Positions 24,214 to 34,502 are shown, numbered from the stretch's first letter. The stretch is 64,000 nt of DNA from Mitsuaria sp. WAJ17 (GCF_014174515.1 NZ_JACJUG010000002.1:124001-188000); one strand, 5' to 3'. Notes: generated by a model not told the origin, from the letters alone. Program-made: numbers and translations.

Positions 24214-25125
24214 TTACTCGATGTTTTGCACCTGCTCGCGCATCTGCTCGATGGCGACCTTCATCTCCACCGACACATTGGTCAGCTCCAGGGCCGCGGA
24301 CTTCGAGCCCAGGGTGTTGGCCTCGCGGTGCAGCTCCTGGATCAGGAAGTCCAGGCGCTTGCCCAGCTCGCCGCCCTTCTTGAGCAGGCGGCTGATTTCG
24401 TCCAGGTGGGCACGCAGGCGGGCCAGTTCCTCGGCGACATCGATGCGGATGGCGTAGGCCGCCGCCTCGTTGAGCGCCCGCTCGCGCAGGGCCTCCTCCG
24501 GCAGGGTCTGGGCAGCGCCGGTGCTGGCCAGGGCTTCCTGCCAGCGTTCAAGGAAACGCTGCTGCTGGCGCTGCACCACGGCCGGCACCAGGGGCTCGGC
24601 CTGGTCGGCCAGCTGGCGCAGGACGCCGATGCGCTCCATCAGGATGGCCACGAGCTTTTCGCCTTCGCGCTCCCGTGCTTCCACCAGGCCCTGCACGCAG
24701 CGGCGGGCGGCATCGACGGTGGCCTCGTCCAGCTTTTCGCTGGGCGCGCCACCGCGGCACCATTGCAGGGCTTCATGCACCGTGAGGCCCTGTGCCTTGG
24801 GCAGCCAGGTCTGCACCGTGCACTCCAGTCGGGCCAGGCGGTTGAGCTGCTCGGGCTGGGGTTGGGGCCAGCCGCTGTCAGCATCTCGTTGCGTGTTGAT
24901 ACGAATCTCGATCTTGCCGCGCTTGATGTGTTGCCCGACGATGTCACGCAATGCGGGTTCAAGACCCCGCAGGTCTTCTGGCATGCGGAAACTGAGATCG
25001 AGGAAACGCCCATTGACGGAACGGGCCTCCACGCTCACGCTGGCAGCGGATTGGACGCCGGTTTCGGGGTGTGGGACGGGTTGCGCACAGGCGCTGGCGT
25101 AACCCGTCATGCTGTAAACTGGCAT
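24214..25125 (-). CDS. yicC: YicC-family endoribonuclease
   Basis: A 303-residue YicC protein, a family reported to act as an endoribonuclease. It opens with MTGYASA, the family signature, then SVNGRFLDLSFRMPE, and ends with VSVEMKVAIEQMREQVQNIE. The start at 25125 is divergent from the kinase gene. In many betaproteobacteria yicC sits beside this kinase–phosphatase–rph block, which matches here. Confidence 0.95.
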   Translation of the reverse strand: MPVYSMTGYASACAQPVPHPETGVQSAASVSVEARSVNGRFLDLSFRMPEDLRGLEPALRDIVGQHIKRGKIEIRINTQRDADSGWPQPQPEQLNRLARLECTVQTWLPKAQGLTVHEALQWCRGGAPSEKLDEATVDAARRCVQGLVEAREREGEKLVAILMERIGVLRQLADQAEPLVPAVVQRQQQRFLERWQEALASTGAAQTLPEEALRERALNEAAAYAIRIDVAEELARLRAHLDEISRLLKKGGELGKRLDFLIQELHREANTLGSKSAALELTNVSVEMKVAIEQMREQVQNIE

Positions 25126-25156
25126 GAGCTATCGGTGGAGCAAGCAAAACTCGATT

Positions 25157-26125
25157 ATGTCAAAGCCGAAACCGGCGCCTTTGCCTGCGGGAACCGTGGT
25201 CGGGGGCTACCAGATTGTCAAGAAACTGGCAGCAGGCGGCTTCGGCGTGGTCTATCTCGCTGAAGATCCTGACCATCACCTTGTTGCCGTCAAGGAGTAC
25301 CTGCCTGCCTCGCTGGCCGAGCGTTCGCCCGGCGAGTTGACGCCGCGTGTCAAGCCCGAGAAGCAGCCCCTGTACCGCCTGGGCCTGCGCAGCTTCTTTG
25401 AAGAAGGGCGTTCGCTGGCGCAGATTTCGCACCCGAGCGTGGTTTCGGTGCTGAATTTTCTGCGCGAGAACGAGACCGTCTACATGGTCATGAACTACCT
25501 GCAAGGGGATACCCTGCAGGACTTCATCGTGACCGCACGGGACCTGAAGCGGGACAAGGTCTTCCGCGAGTCCACCATCCGCTCACTGTTCGACGAAATC
25601 CTCAAGGGCCTGCGTATCGTGCACCAGCACAAGATGCTGCACCTGGACATCAAGCCGGCGAACATCTTCATCACCAATGACAACAAGGCCGTGCTGCTGG
25701 ATTTCGGCGCGGCCCGCGAAGTGCTGTCCAAGGAAGGCAACTTCATCCGGCCGATGTACACCCCGGGCTTTGCCGCGCCGGAGATGTACCGCCGCGACGG
25801 TTCCCTGGGTCCCTGGACCGACATCTACGCCATTGGCGCCTGCATCTATGCCTGCATGCAGGGCTATCCGCCCAACGACGCCCCCCAGCGTCTGGAAAAA
25901 GACCGACTCAGCCTCAGCCTCTCGCGCCTGCGCAACGTGTACTCGGACAATCTCATCGAAGTCACCGAATGGTGCATGTCTCTGGACCCCCTGTCCCGCC
26001 CGCAAAGCGTCTTTGCGCTGCAGAAGGAGTTGGCTCGTGAAACCGAGCGGCGCTACACGAAGCTCAGCTTCAGCGAGCGCCTCAAGCTTCAGCTGGAGAA
26101 CCTGAAGACCGGAGCCAAGGCGTGA
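25157..26125 (+). CDS. Serine/threonine protein kinase
   Basis: A 322-residue cytoplasmic Hanks-type kinase with no membrane anchor. The ATP loop is AAGGFGVVY and the catalytic Lys is in VAVKEYLP. The catalytic loop reads LHLDIKPANIF (Leu in place of the Arg of HRD), the metal-binding motif is DFGAAR, and PGFAAPEMY is the APE-like motif. The ATG at 25157 fits the domain start better than the one at 25124. The stop overlaps the GTG of a PP2C phosphatase, so they form a kinase/phosphatase pair of unknown target. Confidence 0.93.
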   Translation: MSKPKPAPLPAGTVVGGYQIVKKLAAGGFGVVYLAEDPDHHLVAVKEYLPASLAERSPGELTPRVKPEKQPLYRLGLRSFFEEGRSLAQISHPSVVSVLNFLRENETVYMVMNYLQGDTLQDFIVTARDLKRDKVFRESTIRSLFDEILKGLRIVHQHKMLHLDIKPANIFITNDNKAVLLDFGAAREVLSKEGNFIRPMYTPGFAAPEMYRRDGSLGPWTDIYAIGACIYACMQGYPPNDAPQRLEKDRLSLSLSRLRNVYSDNLIEVTEWCMSLDPLSRPQSVFALQKELARETERRYTKLSFSERLKLQLENLKTGAKA

Positions 26126-27030
26126 AGTTCGGCGTCTACCAGGTGAGTCGCCGTGGCGGTCGCGAGAAGAACGAAGACCGAATGGGCTATTGCTACACCC
26201 GCGACGCGGGTCTCTTCGTGCTGGCGGACGGCATGGGAGGTCACCCCGAGGGCGAGGTGGCGGCGCAGATGGCCCTGGTCACCGTGGCCAGCATGTTCCA
26301 GCGCGAGGCCCAGCCCGTGCTCAAGAATCCCACCCAGTTCCTGGATGACGCGGTGCAGATCGCCCACCAGCAGCTGCTTCGCTACAGCCAGGAAAAGGGC
26401 CTGCCAGACACGCCGCGCACCACCATCGTGGTCTGTGCCATGCAGCGCGGCGTGGCCTACTGGGCCCATTGCGGTGATTCGCGCCTGTACATGCTGCGCA
26501 ACGGCGAGCTGATGGCCCGCACCCGCGACCATTCGTACAGCGAACTGCAGGAGGCCCTGGGCCGCCATGCGGCGCAGGGCTCGGAGCGATTCAACCGCAA
26601 TGTGCTGTTCACCTGCCTGGGCAGCCCCGGCAAGCCCATGGTGGACATCTGCGGCCCCATCCCCCTGGAAGCCGGGGACCGCATCCTGCTGTGCTCGGAC
26701 GGCCTCTGGAGCACCGTGGCGGATACCAGCATCGCCCAATGCCTCTCGGCCCGCATCATCTCGGATGCCGTGCCGGAACTGGTCGAGCAGGCCCTGCGCA
26801 ATGGCGGCGCGCGCTGCGACAACGTCACCGCCCTGGCCGTCGAGTGGGAAGGTGACGAGGAGCAGGAAGCCCTGGATTCCATCTCCACCGAAGGCCTGGA
26901 CGAAGACTCCTTCGCCTCCACCATCCAGGCGCGCGGCGAGGCCGGCGCCGAGCTGAGCGAAGCCGAGATCGAGAACAGTGTGCGCGAGATCCAGGAAGCG
27001 ATCCGCCGCGCCGGCAAGAAACAAGCCTGA
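26122..27030 (+). CDS. PP2C-family protein phosphatase
   Basis: A 302-residue metal-dependent Ser/Thr phosphatase beginning at a GTG that overlaps the kinase stop. Metal-ligand motifs are present: [39 protein letters not shown] and [11 protein letters not shown]. It carries an acidic C-terminal extension of about 50 residues after the catalytic core ([14 protein letters not shown]). It should reverse phosphorylation by the upstream kinase. Confidence 0.93.
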   Translation: MKFGVYQVSRRGGREKNEDRMGYCYTRDAGLFVLADGMGGHPEGEVAAQMALVTVASMFQREAQPVLKNPTQFLDDAVQIAHQQLLRYSQEKGLPDTPRTTIVVCAMQRGVAYWAHCGDSRLYMLRNGELMARTRDHSYSELQEALGRHAAQGSERFNRNVLFTCLGSPGKPMVDICGPIPLEAGDRILLCSDGLWSTVADTSIAQCLSARIISDAVPELVEQALRNGGARCDNVTALAVEWEGDEEQEALDSISTEGLDEDSFASTIQARGEAGAELSEAEIENSVREIQEAIRRAGKKQA

Positions 27031-27041
27031 AAGGTTTCCCC

Positions 27042-27776
27042 ATGACTGCGACTTTCCGACGCGCCGAAGAGCGCGCCGCGGATGCTCTGCGCCCGGTGCG
27101 CATCACCCGCCACTACACCCGCTATGCCGAAGGCGCCGTGCTCATCGAGTTCGGCAACACCAAGGTGCTGTGCACCGCTTCGGTCGAAGAGCGGGTGCCG
27201 CCGCACAAGAAGGGCTCGGGCGAGGGCTGGGTCACGGCGGAATACGGCATGCTGCCCCGCGCCACCCATACCCGCGGTGACCGCGAGGCCGCCCGCGGCA
27301 AGCAGAGTGGCCGCACGCAGGAGATCCAGCGCCTGATCGGTCGCTCCCTGCGTTGCGTCTTCGACCTGGCCGCCCTGGGCGAGCGCACCATCCACCTCGA
27401 TTGCGACGTGATCCAGGCCGATGGCGGCACACGCACCGCCGCCATCACCGGCGCCTATGTGGCCGCCCATGACGCCGTCAGCTGGCTGCTGGCGCAGAGC
27501 AAGATCGCGCGATCGCCCATCAAGGACGCGGTGGCTGCCATCTCCGTGGGCATCGTCCAGGGCACGCCCCTGCTGGACCTCGAGTACACCGAGGACTCGG
27601 CCTGCGACACCGACATGAACGTGGTCATGACCGGCAGCGGCGGCTTCGTCGAGTTGCAGGGCACGGCCGAAGGCGCTGCCTTCAGCCGCGCCGAGATGAA
27701 TGCGCTGATGGACCTGGCCGACAAGGGCATCCGCGATCTGCTCGCCGCCCAGCGTCAGGCCCTGGGCCTGGCCTGA
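27042..27776 (+). CDS. rph: Ribonuclease PH
   Basis: A 244-residue phosphate-dependent 3' exonuclease that matures tRNA 3' ends. Landmarks are [53 protein letters not shown] and [16 protein letters not shown]. Length and content are normal for the family, and it starts 11 bases after the phosphatase gene. It is followed closely by rdgB, the usual arrangement. Confidence 0.97.
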   Translation: MTATFRRAEERAADALRPVRITRHYTRYAEGAVLIEFGNTKVLCTASVEERVPPHKKGSGEGWVTAEYGMLPRATHTRGDREAARGKQSGRTQEIQRLIGRSLRCVFDLAALGERTIHLDCDVIQADGGTRTAAITGAYVAAHDAVSWLLAQSKIARSPIKDAVAAISVGIVQGTPLLDLEYTEDSACDTDMNVVMTGSGGFVELQGTAEGAAFSRAEMNALMDLADKGIRDLLAAQRQALGLA

Positions 27777-27797
27777 GCCCGCTCGAGGGGATCGATC

Positions 27798-28412
27798 ATG
27801 AAGCTGGTGCTGGCCTCCAACAACGCCAAGAAGCTGAAGGAACTGCAGGCCCTGTTTCAGCCCCTGGGTCTTGAGCTCGTGACGCAAGGTGAGCTGGGCA
27901 TCCCCGAGGCCGAGGAGCCTCATCCCAGCTTTGTCGAAAACGCCCTGGCCAAGGCGCGCCATGCGGCGGCAGCCAGTGGCTTGCCGGCCCTGGCGGACGA
28001 TTCAGGCCTGAGCGTGGATGCGCTGGACGGTGCGCCCGGCGTGCTGTCGGCCCGCTATGCCACGCTCTTTGGACAACCCAAGAGCGATGCCGACAACAAC
28101 CGCGTGTTGCTGGAGCAGCTGGCTCTGGGCGGGCATGCTGCGCCATTCAGCGCGCGCTTCGTCTGCGCCCTGGTCGCCGTGCGCTGCGCTGCCGATCCCG
28201 AGCCGCTGGTGGCCATGGGCCGCTGGAATGGCGAGATCCGCCGCGAGGCGGCGGGGGAGGGTGGTTTTGGCTACGATCCCCTGATGTTCATCCCGGCACT
28301 GGGCCAGTCGGTGGCCCAGTTGGACGCCGCCACCAAGAACCGCCTGAGCCACCGTGCACTGGCCTCCGCCAGCCTGCTGCAGCAGTTCCGCGAGGTCTGG
28401 CAGCTGTCTTGA
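27798..28412 (+). CDS. rdgB: RdgB/HAM1 non-canonical purine NTP pyrophosphatase
   Basis: A 204-residue house-cleaning enzyme that hydrolyses ITP, dITP and XTP to monophosphates. It begins LVLASNNAKKLKELQ, the substrate-binding SNN-K signature, then FVENALAKARHAA, ALADDSGLSVDALDGAPGV and the C-terminal GFGYDPLMF. The start is preceded by gagggg. It is part of the rph–rdgB–hemW run. Confidence 0.97.
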   Translation: MKLVLASNNAKKLKELQALFQPLGLELVTQGELGIPEAEEPHPSFVENALAKARHAAAASGLPALADDSGLSVDALDGAPGVLSARYATLFGQPKSDADNNRVLLEQLALGGHAAPFSARFVCALVAVRCAADPEPLVAMGRWNGEIRREAAGEGGFGYDPLMFIPALGQSVAQLDAATKNRLSHRALASASLLQQFREVWQLS

Positions 28413-28455
28413 AAGTGATGGACGCCGGCCGCTGGGCGGCGCCTGGAGTCTGACC

Positions 28456-29676
28456 ATGTCCCATCCCGATCGGCTGGCCGAGCTGATGCGGCCCGGCACG
28501 CTGAGCCTGCCGGCCCTGCCTCCGCTCTCCCTGTATGTGCACCTGCCCTGGTGCCTGCGCAAGTGTCCCTATTGCGACTTCAACTCGCATGAATGGCGCG
28601 CCGAGGCCGGCGGCAGCGCCAGCCTGCCGGTTGACACCGCGCGCGCCTACCTGGCTGCACTGCGGGCCGATCTTGAGGCCGCGCTGCCCCTGATCTGGGG
28701 TCGCCCCGTGGTGAGCATCTTCATCGGCGGCGGCACGCCGAGCCTCTTCGCCCCTGAACAGATCGCCGAGCTGATCTCCGACATCCGGGCCCGCCTGCCG
28801 CTGGAGGCTGGCTGCGAGATCACGCTGGAGGCCAACCCCGGCACCTTCGAGAAGGACCGCTTCCGTGGCTTCCGCGATGCTGGGGTGACGCGCCTGTCCA
28901 TCGGCGTGCAGAGCTTTGACGATGCCAAGCTCAAGCGCCTGGGGCGCGTGCACGACGGCGCGCAGTCGCTTGCGGCGGTGGCAGAAGCCGCTGAAGTCTT
29001 CGAGACTTTCAACATCGACCTGATGTACGCGCTGCCGGACCAGACCCTGGCCGAGCTGGATCAGGACCTGAGCCAGGCCCTTGAATTCCGCCCGCCGCAT
29101 CTCTCCGTCTACCACCTGACCATTGAGCCCAACACACGCTTCGCCGTCGAGCCTCCGCCCGTGCCCGACGCCGACCTGGCCAGCGACATGCTGGACCTGA
29201 TCACCGCCCGCACCGGCAGCCAGGGCCTGCAGCGCTATGAGGTCTCGGCCTATGCACGCGAAGGGCATCGTTGCGCCCACAACCTCAACTACTGGCAGTT
29301 CGGTGACTACCTAGGCATCGGCGCCGGGGCGCACAGCAAGTTGTCATTCCCGCACCGTGTGCTGCGCCAGGTGCGCTGGCGCGAACCGGCGGCCTATCAG
29401 CGCGAGGCACTGGCTGGCAATGCCGTCTCCAACGAGCATGAGGTGAAGCGCGCCGAGCTGCCCTTCGAGTTCATGCTCAATGCGCTGCGCCTCAAGGAAG
29501 GCGTGGGCCTGCAGCAGTACCTGGAGCGCACGGGCTTGCCGCCCTCGAGCATCGCCCGCGCCATGGCTGCGGGGCGCGAGAAGGGCCTGCTGCTGGCAGA
29601 CCCCGCCCGCATCTGCGCCACGCCGCGGGGTTTTGACTTCCTCAGCGACCTTCAGGAGCTGTTCCTGGGTGCCTGA
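28456..29676 (+). CDS. hemW: HemW-like radical SAM haem chaperone
   Basis: A 406-residue radical SAM protein of the HemN/HemW group, long annotated as oxygen-independent coproporphyrinogen oxidase but better regarded as a haem chaperone. The cluster motif is CLRKCPYCDF near residue 37, followed by SIFIGGGTPSLF and SIGVQSFDDAKLK. The ATG at 28456 is the best start; upstream in-frame codons read into the rdgB region. It is the last gene of the housekeeping run. Confidence 0.94.
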   Translation: MSHPDRLAELMRPGTLSLPALPPLSLYVHLPWCLRKCPYCDFNSHEWRAEAGGSASLPVDTARAYLAALRADLEAALPLIWGRPVVSIFIGGGTPSLFAPEQIAELISDIRARLPLEAGCEITLEANPGTFEKDRFRGFRDAGVTRLSIGVQSFDDAKLKRLGRVHDGAQSLAAVAEAAEVFETFNIDLMYALPDQTLAELDQDLSQALEFRPPHLSVYHLTIEPNTRFAVEPPPVPDADLASDMLDLITARTGSQGLQRYEVSAYAREGHRCAHNLNYWQFGDYLGIGAGAHSKLSFPHRVLRQVRWREPAAYQREALAGNAVSNEHEVKRAELPFEFMLNALRLKEGVGLQQYLERTGLPPSSIARAMAAGREKGLLLADPARICATPRGFDFLSDLQELFLGA

Positions 29677-29687
29677 ATGCCGACGCC

Positions 29688-31487
29688 TCAGGCCGCCGCC
29701 ATGACATAGACGCCCTGCTGCGCATGCTTGGCATGCCTCTTGGCATTGGCCGCGGCGCTGGCGACGTCCTCGGCGCGGTACAGCTGTCCGGGGCTGATGC
29801 ACACCACGCCCAGGCTCAGCGTGGTGCAGGGGTGGAAGCGCAGATTGCCATGGCGGTCCTCGGCCATGATGCCGCCGGCCGCCAGGGCCTCTGCATCGAA
29901 GAGGCCTCGCGCCAGCTCGTTGAAGCGCGTGCAGATCTGCTCGCAGCGCGACTCCCAGTCATCGCTCTGGAACAGGATGACGAAATCGTCTCCGCCCACA
30001 TGGCCCAGGAAGTCGCGCTGGCTGTCGCAGTGGCTGCTCATGACCCGCGCCGCGAGGCGGATCATCTCGTCGCCGCGCCAGTAGCCGTAGAGGTCGTTGT
30101 AGGGCTTGAAGTGGTTGAGGTCGGCATAGGCCGCCACGAAGCTGCGCCCGCTGGCCAGCAGGCGGCCGATGTGCTGGCTGATGGGAATGTTGCCTGGCAG
30201 GAAGGTCAGCGGATTGGCATGGCGCGCGGCCTCGATGCGCGCCTCGGTCACCGAGCGCACCAGTTGCTCCCCTGTGCCCAGGCCCAGGTAGCGGCCCTCG
30301 CGGGTGATGATGAAGCCCTCGCGCAGATAGCGCTGGTCGGCCGAGGTCAGCACGCGGGTGAGGGCATCCAGGCCGGTCTGCGCATCGACGACCAGAGGCG
30401 AGGTGTTGGCGAAGAGCGTGCAGGCATGGCGGCCGTAGAGGTCGTTGAAGAAGGGCTTGGCCCAGCGGTTCATGAACTGCGTGCGATCGACCAGGGCCAC
30501 CGGTTGCTCCTGCGCATCCAGCACGGCCACGGCCTGCAGGCCCTCCTGCTCGTTGAAGAAGCGGTAGAGCTGCTCATGCGTGGTCGATTGCGGCAGCGCA
30601 GGTGCCTGCTGGGCCAGGCTTTCGGCGGTGATGCCGGGGCCCCCTGCGCGACGCAGTTCGGGCAGCACGGCGATGTCGGCGCTGGCCAGCACGGCACGGG
30701 CGGCTGGCAGCAGTTCGCGTGCGCCGCCGTCACTGGGCCGGCCCAGCAGCCAGCCCTGACCATAGGACACCCCCAGGTCCCGCAGCACCCGCAGTTCCTC
30801 GGGTTGCTCGATGCCTTCCGCCACCAGCTGCGCGCCGAAGGTCTCGGCCAGCTGAAGCAGGGCGCGGAACGTCTGCAGCTTTTCGGCATGGGCCGGCAGG
30901 TGCTGAGTGAAATACTTGTCAATCTTGACGAGATTGGGCTGGATCTCTGACCACAAGCGCAGGCTGGAACGCCCGTCGCCGAAATCGTCCAGCGCAATGC
31001 CCACGCCGAGGCGGCGCAGGCGAACCAGGCCACGACGCAGGCTGTCGATGTCGCTCACGCGCTCGTGCTCGGTCAGCTCGACGACAACGTCCGAGGGCGT
31101 GATGCCGTAGCGCTCGCACAAGCCCAGGCCGCGTTGCCAGTTCTGCTCGCTCAGCGCCATGCAGAGGGCCGAGGCCGAGATGTTGATGAAGAGCTTGCCG
31201 GGCAGGCGCGCCTGCGCCCAGTCGCGCATGGCCAGCAGGGCGCAGCGCACTTCCAGCTCAACGCTGAGGCCCTCGCGACGGCCGGCCTCGAAGAGGGCGT
31301 CGGGAAATTCCAGCGGGCCGCCCACCGGTCCGCGCACCAGAGCCTCGTGCCCGTGGATGCTGCTGCAGTCCAGGGCGGCAATGGGCTGGAAGAGGATGCG
31401 CAGTTGCTCGGTGTCGATCAGTGCACGGACGCTGGTCGCGGCACAGGCGGTGTCATGAACGGGGGAAACCAGGGACATGGCCGCCAC
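29688..31487 (-). CDS. EAL–CBS–GGDEF cyclic-di-GMP protein
   Basis: A 599-residue cytoplasmic protein. An EAL phosphodiesterase domain comes first (about 25–250: HEALVRG, LFINISASAL, ELTEHERV, DDFGDGRSS, VAEGIEQPEE, GQGWLLGRP). A CBS-like sensor region follows (about 290–420), then a GGDEF domain (about 430–590) whose active-site motif reads VGGDDFVIL, GGDDF rather than GG-D/E-EF. The EAL residues look intact. It could turn over cyclic-di-GMP in response to a nucleotide bound by the CBS part. It lies downstream of cheB on the same strand. Confidence 0.9.
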   Translation of the reverse strand: MAAMSLVSPVHDTACAATSVRALIDTEQLRILFQPIAALDCSSIHGHEALVRGPVGGPLEFPDALFEAGRREGLSVELEVRCALLAMRDWAQARLPGKLFINISASALCMALSEQNWQRGLGLCERYGITPSDVVVELTEHERVSDIDSLRRGLVRLRRLGVGIALDDFGDGRSSLRLWSEIQPNLVKIDKYFTQHLPAHAEKLQTFRALLQLAETFGAQLVAEGIEQPEELRVLRDLGVSYGQGWLLGRPSDGGARELLPAARAVLASADIAVLPELRRAGGPGITAESLAQQAPALPQSTTHEQLYRFFNEQEGLQAVAVLDAQEQPVALVDRTQFMNRWAKPFFNDLYGRHACTLFANTSPLVVDAQTGLDALTRVLTSADQRYLREGFIITREGRYLGLGTGEQLVRSVTEARIEAARHANPLTFLPGNIPISQHIGRLLASGRSFVAAYADLNHFKPYNDLYGYWRGDEMIRLAARVMSSHCDSQRDFLGHVGGDDFVILFQSDDWESRCEQICTRFNELARGLFDAEALAAGGIMAEDRHGNLRFHPCTTLSLGVVCISPGQLYRAEDVASAAANAKRHAKHAQQGVYVMAAA

Positions 31488-31614
31488 TGTCGTTGCTGTC
31501 GATGACAGGCTGACGACCCCGATCCTGAAGTGATACGAATCACCAAAGGCCGTGAAAAAATCCGCACTCGGCGCGCCACCGCCTCGGGGGAGCGGCGCGT
31601 GGCGGGAGGGGCGC

Positions 31615-32709
31615 TCAGACGCGGTTGGTCGAGAAGCCGGCCGTGCTGCGCAGGCGCTCGATCAGGCGCGGGGCGATCTGGCCCAGGGGCAGGATCTCGT
31701 CCGCGGCTCCTGCATTGATGGCCTCGCGCGGCATGCCGAAGACCACGCAGGTGGCCTCGTCCTGCACGAAGTTGTAGGCGCCGGCGTCCTTCATGACCTT
31801 CATGGCCCGTGCGCCGTCCCCGCCCATGCCGGTCAGCATGATGCCCAGGGCATTGGGCCCCACCACCCGTGCGGCGGAATTGAACAGCACCTCGACGGAG
31901 GGTTTGTGGCGGTTGACGGGCTCGCCGTCCTGCACGCGGGCGATGTAGTTGGCGCCCGAGCGTTCCACGCTGAGGTGCATGCCGCCTGGGGCGATGTAGC
32001 CGTGGCCGGGCAGGATGCGTTCGCCGTCCTGCGCCTCCTTGACCCGGATCTTGCACAGGCCGTCCAGGCGCGCCGCATAGCTCTTGGTGAAGCCGGGCGG
32101 CATGTGCTGGGTGATGACCACGGCCGGGCTGTCAGCGGGCAGGTTGACCAGCACGTCCTTGGTGGCCTCGGTGCCGCCGGTGGAGGCGCCGATGAAGATG
32201 ATCTTTTCCGTCGAGAGCCGCCCGATGCTGGTCACCGTGACGGGCTTGGGTGCGACTGGTGCCTCGCCCGGCGCAGCGGCAGGGGCCGGCGCCTGATGGC
32301 GGCGGATGTGGGCTTTGGAGGCCACGCGGATCTTGTCGGTGATGTCCTGTGCCAACTGGCGGATGCCGTCGGCCACGCCGATCTTGGGCTTGGCCACGAA
32401 GTCGATGGCCCCCAGCTCCAGAGCCTTGAGCGTCACCTCGGCGCCGCGCTCGGTCAGCGTGGACACCATCACCACGGGCATGGGCCGCAGGCGCATCAGG
32501 CGGGACAGGAAGTCCAGCCCGTCCATCTTGGGCATCTCGACGTCCAGCGTGATGACGTCCGGGTCGAGGTTGCGGATCATCTCCCGGGCTGCCAGCGGGT
32601 CGGCCGCGGCGCCGATGCATTCCATGTCCGGTTGACGGTTGATGATTTCGGTCAGGATGCTGCGCACCAGTGCGGAGTCATCAACCACCACGACTTTGGT
32701 CTTGGCCAT
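31615..32709 (-). CDS. cheB: CheB chemotaxis methylesterase/deamidase
   Basis: A 364-residue chemotaxis enzyme that removes methyl groups from receptors. A receiver domain spans about 1–125 with phospho-acceptor Asp56 in [12 protein letters not shown] proline/alanine linker of about 20 residues follows, then the methylesterase domain with [11 protein letters not shown] (Ser), ITQHMPPGF (His) and [10 protein letters not shown] (Asp). Order on the minus strand is cheR–cheD–cheB, an adaptation module without cheA or cheW in view. Confidence 0.97.
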   Translation of the reverse strand: MAKTKVVVVDDSALVRSILTEIINRQPDMECIGAAADPLAAREMIRNLDPDVITLDVEMPKMDGLDFLSRLMRLRPMPVVMVSTLTERGAEVTLKALELGAIDFVAKPKIGVADGIRQLAQDITDKIRVASKAHIRRHQAPAPAAAPGEAPVAPKPVTVTSIGRLSTEKIIFIGASTGGTEATKDVLVNLPADSPAVVITQHMPPGFTKSYAARLDGLCKIRVKEAQDGERILPGHGYIAPGGMHLSVERSGANYIARVQDGEPVNRHKPSVEVLFNSAARVVGPNALGIMLTGMGGDGARAMKVMKDAGAYNFVQDEATCVVFGMPREAINAGAADEILPLGQIAPRLIERLRSTAGFSTNRV

Positions 32710-32730
32710 TGCTCTTTCCCTTGTTGCGCC

Positions 32731-33399
32731 TTAGAACAGATCGATGGAGCCGCCGGTCGCCACCACGGGTTGGGCCTTCTGGGCGGCGGCGCGATCTTGC
32801 TGCAGCAAGGCGTCGGTGTTGGTGGGGGCGAGTCGCTTCACCATGGCCTTGCCGCTGTGGGGCAGGAAGCAGACCTTTCTGGGGTAGACGTCCATCACAT
32901 CCTTGGAGACCACGGGAATGCGTTCCAGCTTGAGGTAGTCCAGCACGAAATTGGTGTTGCGCTCGCCGACGTTGATCGTGTTCATGCCGCTGATCACGGC
33001 CCCGCCGCCGAAGATCTTGGCTTCCATGCGGCCCTTGGAGGCCCCGCGCTTCATCATCTCGTTGATCAGCAGTTCCATCGCAAAAGAGCCGTAGCGGCCC
33101 GAATCCCCCGCCCCTTCGGGCAGCATGAAGTGGTTCATGCCGCCGACCTGCGCATGGCGATCCCACAGGCAGGCGGCGATGCAGGAGCCCAGGGTGGTCA
33201 TGACCAGCAAGTCTTCGCAGTCGACAAAGTACTCGCCCGGCAGGACTTTCACCGCGGCATTCTTGAAGTGGGCGTCGTAGAAGAAGAAGGAGGCTTCACC
33301 CTGCTTTCGGGGCTGTGCCTTCAACTGGGCCACACGCGCGGCGCCGACGCCGCTGGCCTGCAAGGCGCTGACGGCTGATGAGGGGGAAGGCGTGCTCAT
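32731..33399 (-). CDS. cheD: CheD chemotaxis receptor deamidase
   Basis: A 222-residue receptor glutamine deamidase. Catalytic-type residues are visible: Cys in LGSCIAACLWD and His in GGMNHFMLP. An N-terminal extension of about 45 residues precedes the core. It lies between cheR and cheB, with 21 bases to cheB. An early start near 33399 is used; the extension is low in conserved features, so a later start is possible. Confidence 0.94.
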   Translation of the reverse strand: MSTPSPSSAVSALQASGVGAARVAQLKAQPRKQGEASFFFYDAHFKNAAVKVLPGEYFVDCEDLLVMTTLGSCIAACLWDRHAQVGGMNHFMLPEGAGDSGRYGSFAMELLINEMMKRGASKGRMEAKIFGGGAVISGMNTINVGERNTNFVLDYLKLERIPVVSKDVMDVYPRKVCFLPHSGKAMVKRLAPTNTDALLQQDRAAAQKAQPVVATGGSIDLF

Positions 33400-33454
33400 G
33401 ATGGTGTTTCGGCCGGAGGGCTCGGGAAAATGGAGGGGCGGGCCGCGGCCCGGC

Positions 33455-34309
33455 TCAGACGCGCTCGTAGATGGTCTTGCCGCGCAGTCGGAACAGATCC
33501 TTGGATTCGGTGAAGTTCTCGGAGTGGCCGACGAAGAGCAGGCCCTGCGGACGCATCACCTTGTGGATGCGCTCCAGCACCTTGCGCTGCGTCGGGGCGT
33601 CGAAATAGATCATCACGTTGCGGCAGAAGACGATGTGGAAAGGTTCGCCCAGCTGCCACTGGTTGTTCATCAGATTGAGCGTCTTGAAGTCGATCCAGCG
33701 CTGCAGCTCCGGTTTGACGCGGATACGGCCTTCGTTGGCGCCAGTGCCCCGCATGAAGAAGCTCTTGAGCCGGGCCGGAGAGAGGCCGCGGGAGTCCGCG
33801 TTGTAGACGCCGCGCCGGGCCGTGTTGAGCACGTTGGTGTCGATGTCGCTGGCGACGATCTGCACCTGTGCGCTGCTGCCCAGGGCCTCGGAGCAGGTCA
33901 TGGCGATGGAGTAGGGCTCCTCGCCGGTGGAGGCGGCACAGCACCAGATGCGCACGGGCTTGCCCACCAGCGGCTTCAGGTCATCGGCCAGGGCATGGAA
34001 GTGATGCTCTTCGCGGAAGAAGGAGGTCAGGTTGGTTGTCAGACAGTTGACGAACTCCTGCCACTCCTGCTCGCCCTGGGCGCCCGTGGAGGACTCCAGC
34101 CACTGAAGGTAGCTGGCAAAGGAGTTGTAGCCGGTGTCTCGCAGGCGCCGGGACAGGCGGCTGTAGACCATAGCGTGCTTGCCGTCATGCAGGCTGATGC
34201 CTGCATGCTGGTAGATCAGTTGGCGCACGCGGTCGAAATCGCTGCGGCTGAAGCTGAACTCGTGGTCCACGGACTCGGCAACGGGGGACGCTGGCAGGGT
34301 GGGCCGCAT
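33455..34309 (-). CDS. cheR: CheR chemotaxis receptor methyltransferase
   Basis: A 284-residue SAM-dependent glutamate methyltransferase. The N-terminal helical domain has FDRVRQLIYQHAGISL; the SAM-binding region includes RIWCCAASTGEEPYSIAM; and FCRNVMIYFDAPTQ is the family motif. The ATG at 34309 begins about 20 residues before the conserved domain. It acts opposite to CheB on membrane chemoreceptors and probably leads a cheR–cheD–cheB operon. Confidence 0.95.
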   Translation of the reverse strand: MRPTLPASPVAESVDHEFSFSRSDFDRVRQLIYQHAGISLHDGKHAMVYSRLSRRLRDTGYNSFASYLQWLESSTGAQGEQEWQEFVNCLTTNLTSFFREEHHFHALADDLKPLVGKPVRIWCCAASTGEEPYSIAMTCSEALGSSAQVQIVASDIDTNVLNTARRGVYNADSRGLSPARLKSFFMRGTGANEGRIRVKPELQRWIDFKTLNLMNNQWQLGEPFHIVFCRNVMIYFDAPTQRKVLERIHKVMRPQGLLFVGHSENFTESKDLFRLRGKTIYERV

Positions 34310-34502
34310 GGGTGTGCTCGCTGCTCCTGGTTGGTAGGCATGGGCTTCTTTGGCCCTGTCGAGTCGATTCTCGGGTGTTTTGCAGTGTCTGTGAGCCTGC
34401 CGTGGCAAGAATGTAAAAACTGGAAGGGGAGAACCCGCCAATTCGTGCCAGTTTGCGCACTTAGGCGCTGCTAGACTGCCCTGGCATCCTCAGGGGACGC
34501 TC

